Shown: positions 1-8,287 of the stretch, piece by piece
How the letters are laid out: each line of letters starts with the position of its first letter
Numbering within the stretch: position 1 is the first letter of the stretch
Notes under the pieces: generated by a model
What the model saw: only the letters and a program-made list of their open reading frames with translations
Told to the model about the DNA's origin: nothing
The model's database searches: none
Translations under genes and position numbers: made by a program
NCBI RefSeq assembly: GCF_003600835.1
Contig: NZ_NQYC01000001.1
Coordinates: 3,386,001 to 3,450,000 of the forward strand
Source: Bacillus sp. PK3_68
GTDB taxonomy: Bacteria > Bacillota > Bacilli > Bacillales > Domibacillaceae
Length of the DNA: 64,000 nucleotides
Direction of reading: 5' to 3'

Positions 1-293
1 TCATACCATGGCGAATTGGCAAAAGCAAAAAGCAGAAAGGAAAGTCCTTGGCCAAAAGAAGATAATACCATCATTCGCTTTCTGCCGAACCGGTCTGCAC
101 AATAGCCGCCAGTCAGATTAGCAATCACAGAAAATAATTGCGAAAGGATCAGGAGGAGCCCAGCTTTCCCTTTTCCAAACTCATCCGCAAAGTAAATAGC
201 GAGGAAAGGGAAAAACATCCAAAAGGTAATATTCATGATGCTTTCCCCGATCAAACGAACTTTTAAGCTATGATCCCATTCCCTTATCTTCAT
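1..293 (-). CDS. MFS transporter, N-terminal part (runs off the window)
   Basis: The reverse strand from an ATG at 293 encodes about 97 residues and stays open to the window edge. The start is preceded by a purine-rich TTAGGAGAGAG ribosome binding site. The segment has two hydrophobic helices and the loop motif GGYCADRFGRKRMM at about residues 61-74. This is the classic helix 2-3 signature G-x3-D-R-x-G-R-[KR] of major facilitator superfamily transporters, integral membrane proteins that move small molecules with H+ antiport or symport. The substrate cannot be told from the fragment. It lies 83 nt downstream of bioY on the same strand and may be co-transcribed, but nothing else links it to biotin. 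Confidence 0.8.
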   Translation of the reverse strand, partial: MKIREWDHSLKVRLIGESIMNITFWMFFPFLAIYFADEFGKGKAGLLLILSQLFSVIANLTGGYCADRFGRKRMMVLSSFGQGLSFLLFAFANSPWY

Positions 294-376
294 TATTCTC
301 TCTCCTAAATTGTGACAATACATAAACTATACACAAAAAAAGAAACTTTATGAATAATAACGAGGGAAAATGCACT

Positions 377-943
377 TTATTCCTTTACGACCGGAGCGCT
401 TTGATGGCCTAATGCTGAACGGATTTTAGGAAGGACAGAAAGAGAGAGAATCGTCACCCCGATGTCCAATGGAAGATAGACAGCCATCCATGACCAGGCC
501 ATTGAATAGCTGAAGCCTTCTGGAGCTTCGGCCCACCACCTGAACGCAGCGTACATATAGTTGGTGCCAATTAAGTAATTGAAAAGAATAGAAGCTACAC
601 CGGCATACAGGTAACTTGTTTTTTTATGTGGGTCTATGAGCAGCTTTCCAGCGATGTAAGCTACTACAATAAAAGAGAGAATAAATCCGAACGTCGGGCT
701 GAAAATGCTTGCAGGACCTCCTTTAAACTGAGCGAATACCGGTGCACCCGCAAGCCCGATAAACAGATAGACGGCCATCGATAAAGAGCCAAGTCGGCTG
801 CCGAGCAATCCTCCGGCTATAATGGCAAACATTAATTGCAGGGTAACAGGTACGCCACCAATTATTAAAAAAGATGAGGCGTTCGCACCGATGGCCATAA
901 GCGCCGCAAAAAGAGCACAAATTACAACCTCGTAGGCCTTCAT
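377..943 (-). CDS. bioY: BioY family biotin ECF transporter S component
   Basis: The 188-residue hydrophobic protein has about six membrane segments and the BioY signature regions: an N-terminal ALMAIGA segment, GGVPVTLQ at about 29-36, a GSRLG loop near 48 and a GPASIFSPTFGF stretch near 76-87. BioY proteins are substrate-binding S components that take up biotin, alone or with a shared energy-coupling (EcfAAT) module; no EcfA/T genes are in the window. The ATG at 943 has an AAAGGAGGAAAAAT ribosome binding site. It is divergent from bioDA with about 100 bp between the starts, the usual arrangement when both are controlled by the biotin repressor BirA. Confidence 0.93.
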   Translation of the reverse strand: MKAYEVVICALFAALMAIGANASSFLIIGGVPVTLQLMFAIIAGGLLGSRLGSLSMAVYLFIGLAGAPVFAQFKGGPASIFSPTFGFILSFIVVAYIAGKLLIDPHKKTSYLYAGVASILFNYLIGTNYMYAAFRWWAEAPEGFSYSMAWSWMAVYLPLDIGVTILSLSVLPKIRSALGHQSAPVVKE

Positions 944-988
944 TAATTTTTCCTCCTTTAAAAATATAATTGTTTATCATTTTTTCAT

Positions 989-1019
989 ATGTTAACATTT
1001 TTGAAAATAAGGTTTACTT
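989..1019. promoter_or_regulatory. Candidate BirA (biotin) operator between bioY and bioDA
   Basis: Two half-sites resembling the Bacillus BirA box (TTGTTAAC then GTTAACAA, with roughly a 14-nt gap) are seen: ATGTTAACA at 989-997 and GGTTTACTT at 1011-1019, separated by 13 nt. The match is imperfect and rests mainly on the GTTAAC core and on the position between divergent biotin genes. A second weak half-site (TTGTTTATC, 970-978) overlaps the bioY side. Confidence 0.4.
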
Positions 1020-1043
1020 AAATCAAAGGGAGGAGTACATGCT

Positions 1044-1775
1044 ATGCCCGGAATCTTTATTGCAGGAACGGATACAGATGCAGGCAAGACCATTGCGACA
1101 TTATTACTTGCTCATGGATTAATCGAAAGGAAAGTGACAGCCAGGCCATATAAGCCGATACAGAGTGGAGCTGAGTGGAAAGATGGTGAGTGGAAGGCAC
1201 CAGATACTGAAATGTATCATCTGCTTCCAGAAACGAGAGGAGAAAGATTATATACATATTTATTCAAAAAAGCAAGCTCCCCTCATTTGGCAGCTGAGGA
1301 AGAAGCAGCAATTATTGATGAACAAGTAATTATAGAGGAAATTAGAAGACGTGCGTCCAAATCGACACTTTTGCTTGTTGAAGGGGCAGGCGGATTATAC
1401 GTGCCACTGAATAGGAAAGGCAGGTGTATGGTTGATGTGATGGAGGAAACGGGATTACCGGTAGTGATTGCCGCCAGGGCAGGACTTGGAACGATTAATC
1501 ATACGATACTGACGATAGAAGCTATCCAAAAGAGAGGGTTGCCGATAACTGGAGTCGTATTTTCGAGTACAGTGCCCGGAGAGAAAAGCATAGAGCGGGA
1601 TAACTTCCGGGTCATTCATGAACTGTCGGGACTGCCTATCATTGGACATATTCCATTTATAAAAGATATTGATCATTCTCTTAGGGAGAGCCGTTATCGT
1701 TCTGAAATTGTGAGGGATTGGAAGTTTGATAGACTGATGGAGGGGATTAATAGTGAATACAAAACGTTTATATGA
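1044..1775 (+). CDS. bioD: Dethiobiotin synthetase BioD
   Basis: BioD closes the ureido ring of biotin: 7,8-diaminopelargonate + CO2 + ATP gives dethiobiotin, in the cytoplasm. The 243-residue length fits the family. The Walker A-like loop GTDTDAGKT is at residues 8-16, and [11 protein letters not shown] (about 112-122) is the second conserved nucleotide/substrate loop. The ATG at 1044 was preferred because the upstream ATG at 1039 is out of frame and GGGAGGAG (1028-1035) is correctly spaced for 1044. Its end overlaps the start of bioA by 23 bp, so the two are translationally coupled. The rest of the biotin pathway (bioF, bioB, pimeloyl synthesis) is not in the window. Confidence 0.95.
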   Translation: MPGIFIAGTDTDAGKTIATLLLAHGLIERKVTARPYKPIQSGAEWKDGEWKAPDTEMYHLLPETRGERLYTYLFKKASSPHLAAEEEAAIIDEQVIIEEIRRRASKSTLLLVEGAGGLYVPLNRKGRCMVDVMEETGLPVVIAARAGLGTINHTILTIEAIQKRGLPITGVVFSSTVPGEKSIERDNFRVIHELSGLPIIGHIPFIKDIDHSLRESRYRSEIVRDWKFDRLMEGINSEYKTFI

Positions 1776-3111
1776 AATTAGTCAAAAGCATATGTGGCTT
1801 CCTTTTACACAAATGAAGGATTACGAAGAAGCTCCCCTTATTATAGAGAGCGGCGAAGGCATCCGGCTAAGAGACATCCACGGCAATGAATATTTCGATG
1901 GCTATTCTTCCTTATGGCTAAATGTACACGGTCACCGACGTCCAGAAATTGATGAGGCGGTGAAAGAGCAGCTTGGACGAATTGCCCATTCAACCTTACT
2001 TGGAGCGGCAAATGTGCCATCCATTCAGTTGGCTGAGAAACTTATCCAGATTTCTCCGGAAAACTTAACACGCGTATTTTATTCGGACAGCGGAGCAGAG
2101 TCAGTGGAAATAGCCATAAAGATGGCGTACCAATATTGGCAAAATAAAGGCAGGACTGAAAAAACAAAGTTTGTCACATTGACAAACGGTTATCACGGCG
2201 ATACAGTCGGTGCGATCAGCGTGGGCTCAATCGACATTTATCACCGCGTGTACAGCGCATTAATGTTCCATTCATTCGCCCTCCCCTTCCCGTCAGCAAA
2301 ATGGCATCCTTCCGGCAATGAACAAACGGCTAAAGAAGATTCACTTTCAGAAATACATGACTTATTTGAAAAGAATCATGAACAGATCTCCGGACTAATT
2401 GTTGAGTCAATGGTACAGGGGGCGGGTGGTATGCACATCATGCCAGTCGGGTACTTAAAGGAGCTTGAACAGCTTTGTCGAAAGTTTAATGTGCTTTTTA
2501 TTGTGGATGAGGTGGCGACTGGATTTGGGCGCACGGGAAAAATGTTCGCTGTGGAACATGAAGGTGTTTTGCCAGATATCATGACAATGGCAAAAGGAAT
2601 TACCGGTGGATATTTACCGATTGCAGCTACATTAACAACAGAAGAAGTATACCAGGCATTTTACGGGGAATATACCGAAATGAAAACTTTTTTCCATGGA
2701 CATTCTTATACGGGCAACCAGCTCGGCTGTGCAGCAGCTTTGGCCAATCTTGATATTTTCGAAAAAGAAGGGCTTGTTGAGCAAGCTGCTAAAAAAGCAG
2801 AATATGTTGAGAGGTTGATGGCTGAAATAAATGAACTGCCACACGTCGGTGAGATTCGACAGCTTGGTTTAATGTGCGGAATTGAACTAGTGAAAGATAA
2901 AAAGACCAAAGAACCTTTTCCGTTTGAAGAGAGAATGGTTTATCGGGCAACATTGCGAATGCGTGAATTGGGGATGCTGACGAGACCGCTTGGTGACACG
3001 ATCGTTTTTATGCCGCCGCTAGCTTCCAGCTACGAGGAGCTGACTAAAATGCTTCAAATTACAAAGCAAGCCATTGTGGAAACGCTGAATGTGAAGGTTC
3101 ATACTAAATAA
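1753..3111 (+). CDS. bioA: Adenosylmethionine-8-amino-7-oxononanoate aminotransferase BioA
   Basis: A 452-residue fold-type I, class III PLP aminotransferase. BioA converts 8-amino-7-oxononanoate to 7,8-diaminopelargonate using S-adenosylmethionine (some Bacillus enzymes, BioK, use lysine), supplying the BioD substrate. Seen: N-terminal [12 protein letters not shown], the [14 protein letters not shown] cofactor-phosphate region, [14 protein letters not shown] with the PLP-binding Asp, and the Schiff-base lysine in [12 protein letters not shown] at about residue 281. The start is GTG at 1753 behind GGAGGGG. The gene ends the bioDA unit and is followed by an intrinsic terminator. Whether the amino donor is SAM or lysine cannot be told from sequence alone. 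Confidence 0.94.
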   Translation: MNTKRLYEISQKHMWLPFTQMKDYEEAPLIIESGEGIRLRDIHGNEYFDGYSSLWLNVHGHRRPEIDEAVKEQLGRIAHSTLLGAANVPSIQLAEKLIQISPENLTRVFYSDSGAESVEIAIKMAYQYWQNKGRTEKTKFVTLTNGYHGDTVGAISVGSIDIYHRVYSALMFHSFALPFPSAKWHPSGNEQTAKEDSLSEIHDLFEKNHEQISGLIVESMVQGAGGMHIMPVGYLKELEQLCRKFNVLFIVDEVATGFGRTGKMFAVEHEGVLPDIMTMAKGITGGYLPIAATLTTEEVYQAFYGEYTEMKTFFHGHSYTGNQLGCAAALANLDIFEKEGLVEQAAKKAEYVERLMAEINELPHVGEIRQLGLMCGIELVKDKKTKEPFPFEERMVYRATLRMRELGMLTRPLGDTIVFMPPLASSYEELTKMLQITKQAIVETLNVKVHTK

Positions 3112-3112
3112 T

Positions 3113-3150
3113 AAAAAACATCCTCCCGTTCATCGGGATGGATGTTTTTA
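3113..3150 (+). terminator. Intrinsic terminator of bioDA
   Basis: AAAAACATCC pairs with GGATGTTTTT around an inner TCCCG/CGGGA stem and a TTCAT loop, starting 2 nt after the bioA stop. Confidence 0.85.
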
Positions 3151-3223
3151 TATAGTTCTGCTGGCAAACGATCTTGTTTTTAAACAGATGTTTGCTCGTA
3201 TGTCATGTTGTCATTTTATTTGG

Positions 3224-3397
3224 CTATAAGTTACGGTCATGTGTTGAGTCGCGATCGTTTAAGTACGCGTCGTCTTCAGGAAGAGCGTCTATCCGGCTTG
3301 TATCAGAGGAGTCAAATGCCTGGCGAAGAAAGTAAACTAAAATAAGCGCAATGCAAAGCAGTAGGACAACTAACCCGATTAAAGTTGCAAGATTCAT
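3224..3397 (-). CDS. Small single-pass membrane protein, 57 aa, unknown function
   Basis: A short reading frame with all the marks of a real gene. ATG at 3397 has an AAAGGAGCGG ribosome binding site 7 nt upstream. The protein has a 20-residue hydrophobic helix at about residues 5-25 (LATLIGLVVLLLCIALILVY), then a positive residue and a highly acidic polar tail (EDDAYLNDRDSTHDRNL). It is a predicted one-helix inner-membrane protein with a charged C-terminal tail. I do not recognise the family and assign no function. It lies alone on the reverse strand between bioA and the cobalamin operon. Confidence 0.65.
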   Translation of the reverse strand: MNLATLIGLVVLLLCIALILVYFLRQAFDSSDTSRIDALPEDDAYLNDRDSTHDRNL

Positions 3398-3599
3398 TTT
3401 AGCCGCTCCTTTCTTTTTATTTATCCTATTCCACTTTTGTCCTGTCTAAAACATAAAGGTCTTATATGATAAGAAAATTTATTTTCTGCAGAGAATAGAA
3501 ACGAATTTTTAGAAAAGCTGCGAACCGTTTTAAAAATTTATGAAAGTAAAGTTTTTTTTGTGTATAATGAGGCTAAGCGGAAAACTACATATATTTAAT

Positions 3600-3829
3600 C
3601 AGGTAAAGCTGAACAAAAAGCTTTTTAAAAGGGCAAGCTGGTGGAAATCCAGCGCGGTCCCGCCACTGTAAGTGAAATTTATTTATTTCACAAGCCAGAA
3701 AACCTGCCTGGTTTAGAGCACCAATAACCTACGCGGATAGGGTGGTGTAAAAGCGGCTTCCTGGTTCAATGTACCTGTTTGGCCCTTTTTCACTGCATCT
3801 CTCCATCGCGTAGAGGTGTTTTTTTGTGG
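3600..3829 (+). promoter_or_regulatory. Cobalamin (AdoCbl) riboswitch with intrinsic terminator
   Basis: The leader carries the conserved cobalamin aptamer blocks: GGTAAAGCTGAAC near the 5' end, GGTGGAAATCCAGCGCGGTC followed by CCCGCCACTGTAAG (about 3640-3672), and the B12 box AAGCCAGAAAACCTGCC (3692-3708). The expression platform is visible downstream. CATCTCT (3796-3802) pairs with AGAGGTG (3812-3818) and is followed by seven T residues, a terminator. CCTACGCG (about 3728-3735) can pair with CGCGTAG (3807-3813) as a competing antiterminator. A TATAAT hexamer at 3563-3568 preceded by TGTG is the likely promoter, with a poor -35. Known mode: adenosylcobalamin binding switches the operon off. 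Confidence 0.95.
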
Positions 3830-3860
3830 ATATTTTTAAGAAGCAAAGGGAGAGAAAGTC

Positions 3861-4835
3861 ATGAACAAATTATCTCAGTACACATTATCCTTCGTACTGG
3901 CTGCTGGCCTGCTTGCCGGCTGCGGAACGGATAAAGCAGAAACTGGAAAAGAAGAAAAAGCAGATCAGCCAAAAGAGAGTCAAGAAGAAGCCTTTCCGGT
4001 AACGATAAAGGATGCGGAAGGAAAAGATGTCGTTATTGAAGAAAAACCGAAACGAATTGTTTCTCTAATTCCGAGCAATACCGAAATTGCTTATAAACTC
4101 GATTTAGGTGATGAAATTGTCGGGGTATCAGACAACGACAATTACCCGAAAGAGGTGAACGCCAAAGAAAAAGTTGGCGGCATGGAGTATAACATTGAAA
4201 AAATCATTGGGCTTGATACGGATCTCGTATTGGCACATGGTTCCAGTGCCCACAACTCAAAAGAGGGATTGAAGCAACTGGAAGAAGCGGGAATCGATGT
4301 ACTTGTCGTTAATGATGCCCAAAATTTTGATCAAGTATACGACTCAATTGAAATGATCGGCAAGGCGACAGGAACAACTGAAAAAGCAGAAGACGTAGTA
4401 GAAGAAATGAAAGACGGTCTATCAAAAATCGAGGAAAAAGCGAAAACTATTAAAAAAGAAGAGGAAAAAAGTGTATTTATTGAAGTATCACCGGCTCCAG
4501 ACATTTTCACACCAGGAAAAAATACATTTATGCAGGAAATGCTTGATCTGATTCATGCGAAAAATGCTGCTGCCGATCAGAAGGGCTGGGTGCAAATGAC
4601 AGAGGAAGCGATTATCAAGAAGAATCCTGACGTAATCATTACTACGCATGGCTACTACACAAAAAAACCGATTGAAGAGGTACTCAGCCGCAAAGGATGG
4701 GAAAACATGACTGCCGTTAAAAACAAGGATGTCCATGATGTGAATGCTGACCTCGTCAACCGAACAGGCCCGCGTCTTGTTGAAGGAGTAGAAGAACTTG
4801 CCGAAGCGATCTATCCAGATGTTTTTAAGAAATAA
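3861..4835 (+). CDS. btuF: Cobalamin ABC transporter substrate-binding lipoprotein (BtuF-like)
   Basis: A 324-residue lipoprotein: hydrophobic signal followed by lipobox LLAGC with the lipidated Cys at residue 21, a short charged linker, then a class III (TroA/FhuD-type) binding domain with a single long helical backbone. Motifs include PKRIVSLIPSNTEIAYKL at about 69-86, as in BtuF/FecB-type proteins. It is expected to sit on the outer face of the membrane and deliver corrinoids to the BtuC permease. Assignment as B12-specific rests on the cobalamin riboswitch immediately upstream and the btuC-btuD-cbiZ genes following; sequence alone would also allow a siderophore substrate. Confidence 0.9.
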   Translation: MNKLSQYTLSFVLAAGLLAGCGTDKAETGKEEKADQPKESQEEAFPVTIKDAEGKDVVIEEKPKRIVSLIPSNTEIAYKLDLGDEIVGVSDNDNYPKEVNAKEKVGGMEYNIEKIIGLDTDLVLAHGSSAHNSKEGLKQLEEAGIDVLVVNDAQNFDQVYDSIEMIGKATGTTEKAEDVVEEMKDGLSKIEEKAKTIKKEEEKSVFIEVSPAPDIFTPGKNTFMQEMLDLIHAKNAAADQKGWVQMTEEAIIKKNPDVIITTHGYYTKKPIEEVLSRKGWENMTAVKNKDVHDVNADLVNRTGPRLVEGVEELAEAIYPDVFKK

Positions 4836-5859
4836 AAGCTCGGCTTACTTGTTAGTTTTGGCTTTTTTTATTACGGCTGTATTTGCAGGTATCTCGATCG
4901 GAACGATCCAAGTTCCGTTTCGGGATATCGCTTTCTTATTATCCCATCATTTTTTTGGAACGCCACTTGAGGGAGTCGATTCCTCTTTTGATAACATCGT
5001 GTGGAAGATCAGATTTCCGAGAGTATTGTTGGCCGGTCTTATAGGAGCCTCTCTAGCGGTAGCGGGTGCTGCTTTTCAAGGGCTGCTGCGTAATCCTCTG
5101 GCAGACCCTTATACACTCGGTGTATCTTCGGGTGCTTCCGCAGGCGCTGTTATGGTGCTGTTTTTTAATATGCAGCTCCCTTGGCTTTCCGGATTTACCC
5201 TGCCCGTTGTTAGTATTGTGACTTCGATTATAACCATTTTCATCGTTGTTTTGTTCGCCCAGGCGATTGAACGGTCACTTAAAGTAGAAACTATCATTCT
5301 AACAGGGATTATTTTTAGCTCTTTTTTAGGTGCGTTGATCTCACTAATGATTGCTTTGACCGGTGAGGAATTGCGGCAAATTATCGGATGGCTGCTTGGG
5401 AGTGTATCAATGAGAGGCTGGGATTATATTCAACTTATTTTGCCCTTTTTTTTGGTGGGCACTTTACTGTTAATTATCCACGCGGCTGAATTAAATGCGA
5501 TGTCGTTCGGCGAAGAGAAAGCCCAGCATTTAGGTGTGAATGTCCGTCGAAAAAAAATGATCGTGCTAGTTGCCGGCTCGGTATTAACAGGAGCAGCTGT
5601 AGCTGTTTCAGGAACTATTGGTTTCGTCGGATTGGTCATCCCTCATTTTATCCGCTTAATTTGGGGGCCGGATCACCGCCATTTACTGCCGCTGTCCATG
5701 CTTGCAGGCGCTGGCTTTTTAATTCTGGCTGATTTGGTAGCCCGCACAATTATTTCTCCGACTGAATTACCAATTGGCGTTATTACTTCTATTATTGGTG
5801 CACCGGTATTCGCTATCATTCTGCTTCGCAAGCACAGGAAAGGAAGGGGAACAGCATGA
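4798..5859 (+). CDS. btuC: Cobalamin ABC transporter permease (BtuC, FecCD family)
   Basis: A 353-residue protein with about ten membrane helices and the FecCD-family signatures FPRVLLAGLIGASLAVAGAA, GLLRNPLADPYTLGVSSGAS and GFVGLVIPHFIRL (the coupling region facing the ATPase). A TTG at 4798 with AAGGAG 9 nt upstream was chosen, giving a 38-bp overlap with btuF; an in-frame ATG at 4819 is the alternative and lacks a nearby ribosome binding site. The 3' end overlaps the next gene by 4 nt (ATGA), so permease and ATPase are translationally coupled. With BtuF and BtuD it forms a type II importer moving corrinoids across the membrane. Confidence 0.92.
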   Translation: MPKRSIQMFLRNKSSAYLLVLAFFITAVFAGISIGTIQVPFRDIAFLLSHHFFGTPLEGVDSSFDNIVWKIRFPRVLLAGLIGASLAVAGAAFQGLLRNPLADPYTLGVSSGASAGAVMVLFFNMQLPWLSGFTLPVVSIVTSIITIFIVVLFAQAIERSLKVETIILTGIIFSSFLGALISLMIALTGEELRQIIGWLLGSVSMRGWDYIQLILPFFLVGTLLLIIHAAELNAMSFGEEKAQHLGVNVRRKKMIVLVAGSVLTGAAVAVSGTIGFVGLVIPHFIRLIWGPDHRHLLPLSMLAGAGFLILADLVARTIISPTELPIGVITSIIGAPVFAIILLRKHRKGRGTA

Positions 5860-7328
5860 TCGAGATAGAACAGCTTAGCGGCGGCTATGACGGCAAGCTT
5901 ATCGTCCGTAAATTGTCTTTTTCCGTCCAAAAAGGAGAGCTTTTTGGCATCTTAGGTCCCAATGGAAGCGGCAAGACAACGCTGTTAAAAATGATAAGCG
6001 GCATTGTCCCTATAAGCAGTGGTTCCATAGAAATAGAAGGCAAAAAAATGACAGATTATACACCAAAAGAACTGGCTAAACGGCTTGCTGTTCTTCCACA
6101 AATGACCCCGCAAGCCTTTTCGTACACTGTAAAAGAAACAGTTTCTCTCGGGCGATATGCACATCAAAGCGGCATCTTTCCAGTATGGAGAGAAGAAGAT
6201 GAGCGGGCTGTTATCAAGGCGATGGAGCAAACGGGCACAAAGCAATTTGCGGAAGTTTCCATCGAGGAATTGTCTGGCGGCGAGCGTCAACGCGTCTTTC
6301 TCGCTCAGGCCCTTGCCCAGGAACCGGAAATTTTGCTGTTGGATGAACCAACAAACCATTTGGATTTATCTTTTCAAAAAGAACTGCTTGATTTATTAAA
6401 GAAAATGGCGAATGAAACAGGATTAACTGTTATCTCCATTTTTCACGATTTAAATCTCGCCTCTCTTTATTGTGACAGATTGCTGCTTATGGAAGAGGGA
6501 AAGAGGCACGGTCTTGGTATTCCGAGCGAAGTGTTGAAAGAGGAGCCGGTTCAGCAAGTATATAAAACGGCTATTCATCAGCGTCCCCATCCAGAAGTGC
6601 CGAAGCCGCAGATGAGTATTCTTCCTGAAAAAACAGCTGAGGAAGAAGTGGAAGTGCGAGTGGACCAAGCATGCATCAAGAGAACTGATGAATATATTAC
6701 ACTTGAAGCTCCGATTCTGTTAAAAACACTATCGGCAGGAGTAATCGGTGCTGGCTGGGGATGGCATCGCAGTTTTGTGAACCGCCACGTAGATAAAAAC
6801 TATTGGCATGACTCTTATAAGGAAGACATGAAAGAGTTTCTAAAGCGCTATCACTTTGATATTAACGAGACTGTGGGAATGATGACAGCTGTTCATCTTC
6901 ATACGGCAGCCTGCCGGTTTGTGCAAGTAGAAGATATTTCGGTTCTTGCAGTTGTTACAGCCGGGGTCGGCAATGCCATTGATGTTTCGCGGGCTGTAGA
7001 ACATAATCGGGCTTTTTTGCCGGGTACGATTAATACATGGGTATTTGCGAATGGCCATTTATCAGAGGAAGCGTTTGTTCAGTCAGTGATGACGGCAACA
7101 GAAGCAAAAGTAAAGGCTCTATTCGATAAGGAAGTAAAAGATCCGCTAACGAAGTCCCAGGCAACAGGCACCTCTACTGACAGCGTCTTGATTGCCGCCA
7201 CCCAGCGCGGGGCGCATCAGGCATTTGCTGGTACGATTTCTCCGCTTGGACAGGCGATCGGGAAAGCGGTGTATGAATGTACGATAGAAGCCTTGGAGAA
7301 TAACAGAACAGGAGAGAGGAGTACATGA
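5856..7328 (+). CDS. btuD: Fusion: cobalamin ABC transporter ATPase (BtuD) + adenosylcobinamide amidohydrolase (CbiZ)
   Basis: A two-domain protein of 490 residues. Residues 1 to about 240 are an ABC ATPase: Walker A GPNGSGKTT (34-42), signature LSGGERQR (about 139-146), Walker B ILLLDEP (about 159-165) and a switch histidine in IFHDLNL. After a variable linker, about 280-490 is a CbiZ domain, with WGWHRSFVNRHVDKNYWHD and VVTAGVGNAIDVSRA. CbiZ hydrolyses the aminopropanol (nucleotide loop) amide of adenosylcobinamide-type corrinoids, giving adenosylcobyric acid that CbiB (next gene) can re-aminate. Importer ATPase and the first remodelling enzyme are thus one polypeptide at the cytoplasmic membrane face. 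Such fusions are known in some Bacilli. Confidence 0.9.
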   Translation: MIEIEQLSGGYDGKLIVRKLSFSVQKGELFGILGPNGSGKTTLLKMISGIVPISSGSIEIEGKKMTDYTPKELAKRLAVLPQMTPQAFSYTVKETVSLGRYAHQSGIFPVWREEDERAVIKAMEQTGTKQFAEVSIEELSGGERQRVFLAQALAQEPEILLLDEPTNHLDLSFQKELLDLLKKMANETGLTVISIFHDLNLASLYCDRLLLMEEGKRHGLGIPSEVLKEEPVQQVYKTAIHQRPHPEVPKPQMSILPEKTAEEEVEVRVDQACIKRTDEYITLEAPILLKTLSAGVIGAGWGWHRSFVNRHVDKNYWHDSYKEDMKEFLKRYHFDINETVGMMTAVHLHTAACRFVQVEDISVLAVVTAGVGNAIDVSRAVEHNRAFLPGTINTWVFANGHLSEEAFVQSVMTATEAKVKALFDKEVKDPLTKSQATGTSTDSVLIAATQRGAHQAFAGTISPLGQAIGKAVYECTIEALENNRTGERST

Positions 7329-8287
7329 TTTATCATCTCCTGGCTGCTACGCTTGCTTTTTTCATTGACCGCCTAGTCGGAGATCCGCCGCATCTTCCGC
7401 ATCCAGTCCGCTGGATAGGCTCCCTTATTTACTTTTTGGAAAAGCGTCTCAATCAAGGAACTGCCAGGCGGAGAAAAGGAGTCATTATGCTTGTTATCGT
7501 GCTCATTGTTACGGGAAGCCTCAGCTATTTGTTCATTTTCTGCTTTTATTCTCTTCACCCGGCTGCTGGAGTAGCAGCGGAGGCCGCAGTGATTGCTTCG
7601 GCCATTGCTTGCCGCAGCTTAAAAGAGGCGGGGATAAGTGTGTATGAACCGCTGCAAAAAGGGGATATGGAGGAGGCGCGAATGAAGCTTTCCTATATTG
7701 TTGGTCGGGATACAGAGCATCTCGATGAAGGGGAAATTACAAGGGGAGCCATCGAGACCGTTGCCGAGAATACAAGCGATGGGGTAACGGCTCCGCTTTT
7801 TTGGGCACTTATCGGAGGAGCTGCGGGGGCGATGATCTACCGGGCAATTAACACATGTGATTCAATGGTCGGTTACAAAAATGATCGATATGGACAATTC
7901 GGCTGGGCATCTGCTCGTCTGGATGATCTCGTTAACTGGCTGCCAGCCCGCTTAACGAGCTTGTTAATGGTCTTATCTTTTCCCGAAAGCAACTATTCTA
8001 AAAAACAAGTATGGCAGATTGTCCGCCGTGATGCGAAAAAGCATCCAAGCCCAAATAGCGGCTGGTGTGAGGCTGCTGTTGCCGGTTTGCTCGGCATCGA
8101 GCTTGGCGGAATAAATAGATATAAAGGCCGTGTTTCCCATCGCGCTGAAATGGGAGAACCTTTAAAGCAAAAAACAGCAGAGCATATCCTGCTCACTAAT
8201 CGGATTATGGAACGGTCCTCTCTTTTATTTTTACTGATGATGTGGATAGGAGGTGTCATTTATGAAATGGCCCGCACATGGCTCTAA
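7325..8287 (+). CDS. cbiB: Adenosylcobinamide-phosphate synthase CbiB
   Basis: A 320-residue integral membrane protein with the CbiB/CobD signature FFIDRLVGDPPHLPHPVRWI at its N-terminus, RGAIETVAENTSDGVTAPLFW in the middle, and the NTCDSMVGYKNDRYGQFGWA and ARLDDLVNWLPAR blocks. CbiB joins adenosylcobyric acid to (R)-1-aminopropan-2-ol phosphate, made by CobD (next gene), giving adenosylcobinamide phosphate. It overlaps the upstream fusion gene by 4 nt (ATGA). Together with CbiZ it forms a cut-and-rebuild cycle for incomplete or foreign corrinoids. Confidence 0.94.
   Translation: MIYHLLAATLAFFIDRLVGDPPHLPHPVRWIGSLIYFLEKRLNQGTARRRKGVIMLVIVLIVTGSLSYLFIFCFYSLHPAAGVAAEAAVIASAIACRSLKEAGISVYEPLQKGDMEEARMKLSYIVGRDTEHLDEGEITRGAIETVAENTSDGVTAPLFWALIGGAAGAMIYRAINTCDSMVGYKNDRYGQFGWASARLDDLVNWLPARLTSLLMVLSFPESNYSKKQVWQIVRRDAKKHPSPNSGWCEAAVAGLLGIELGGINRYKGRVSHRAEMGEPLKQKTAEHILLTNRIMERSSLLFLLMMWIGGVIYEMARTWL

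Noticed and set aside
723-998. Reverse-strand 91-residue frame
   Set aside because: It is a shadow of bioY in another frame, with Cys/Arg-rich composition typical of non-coding translation.
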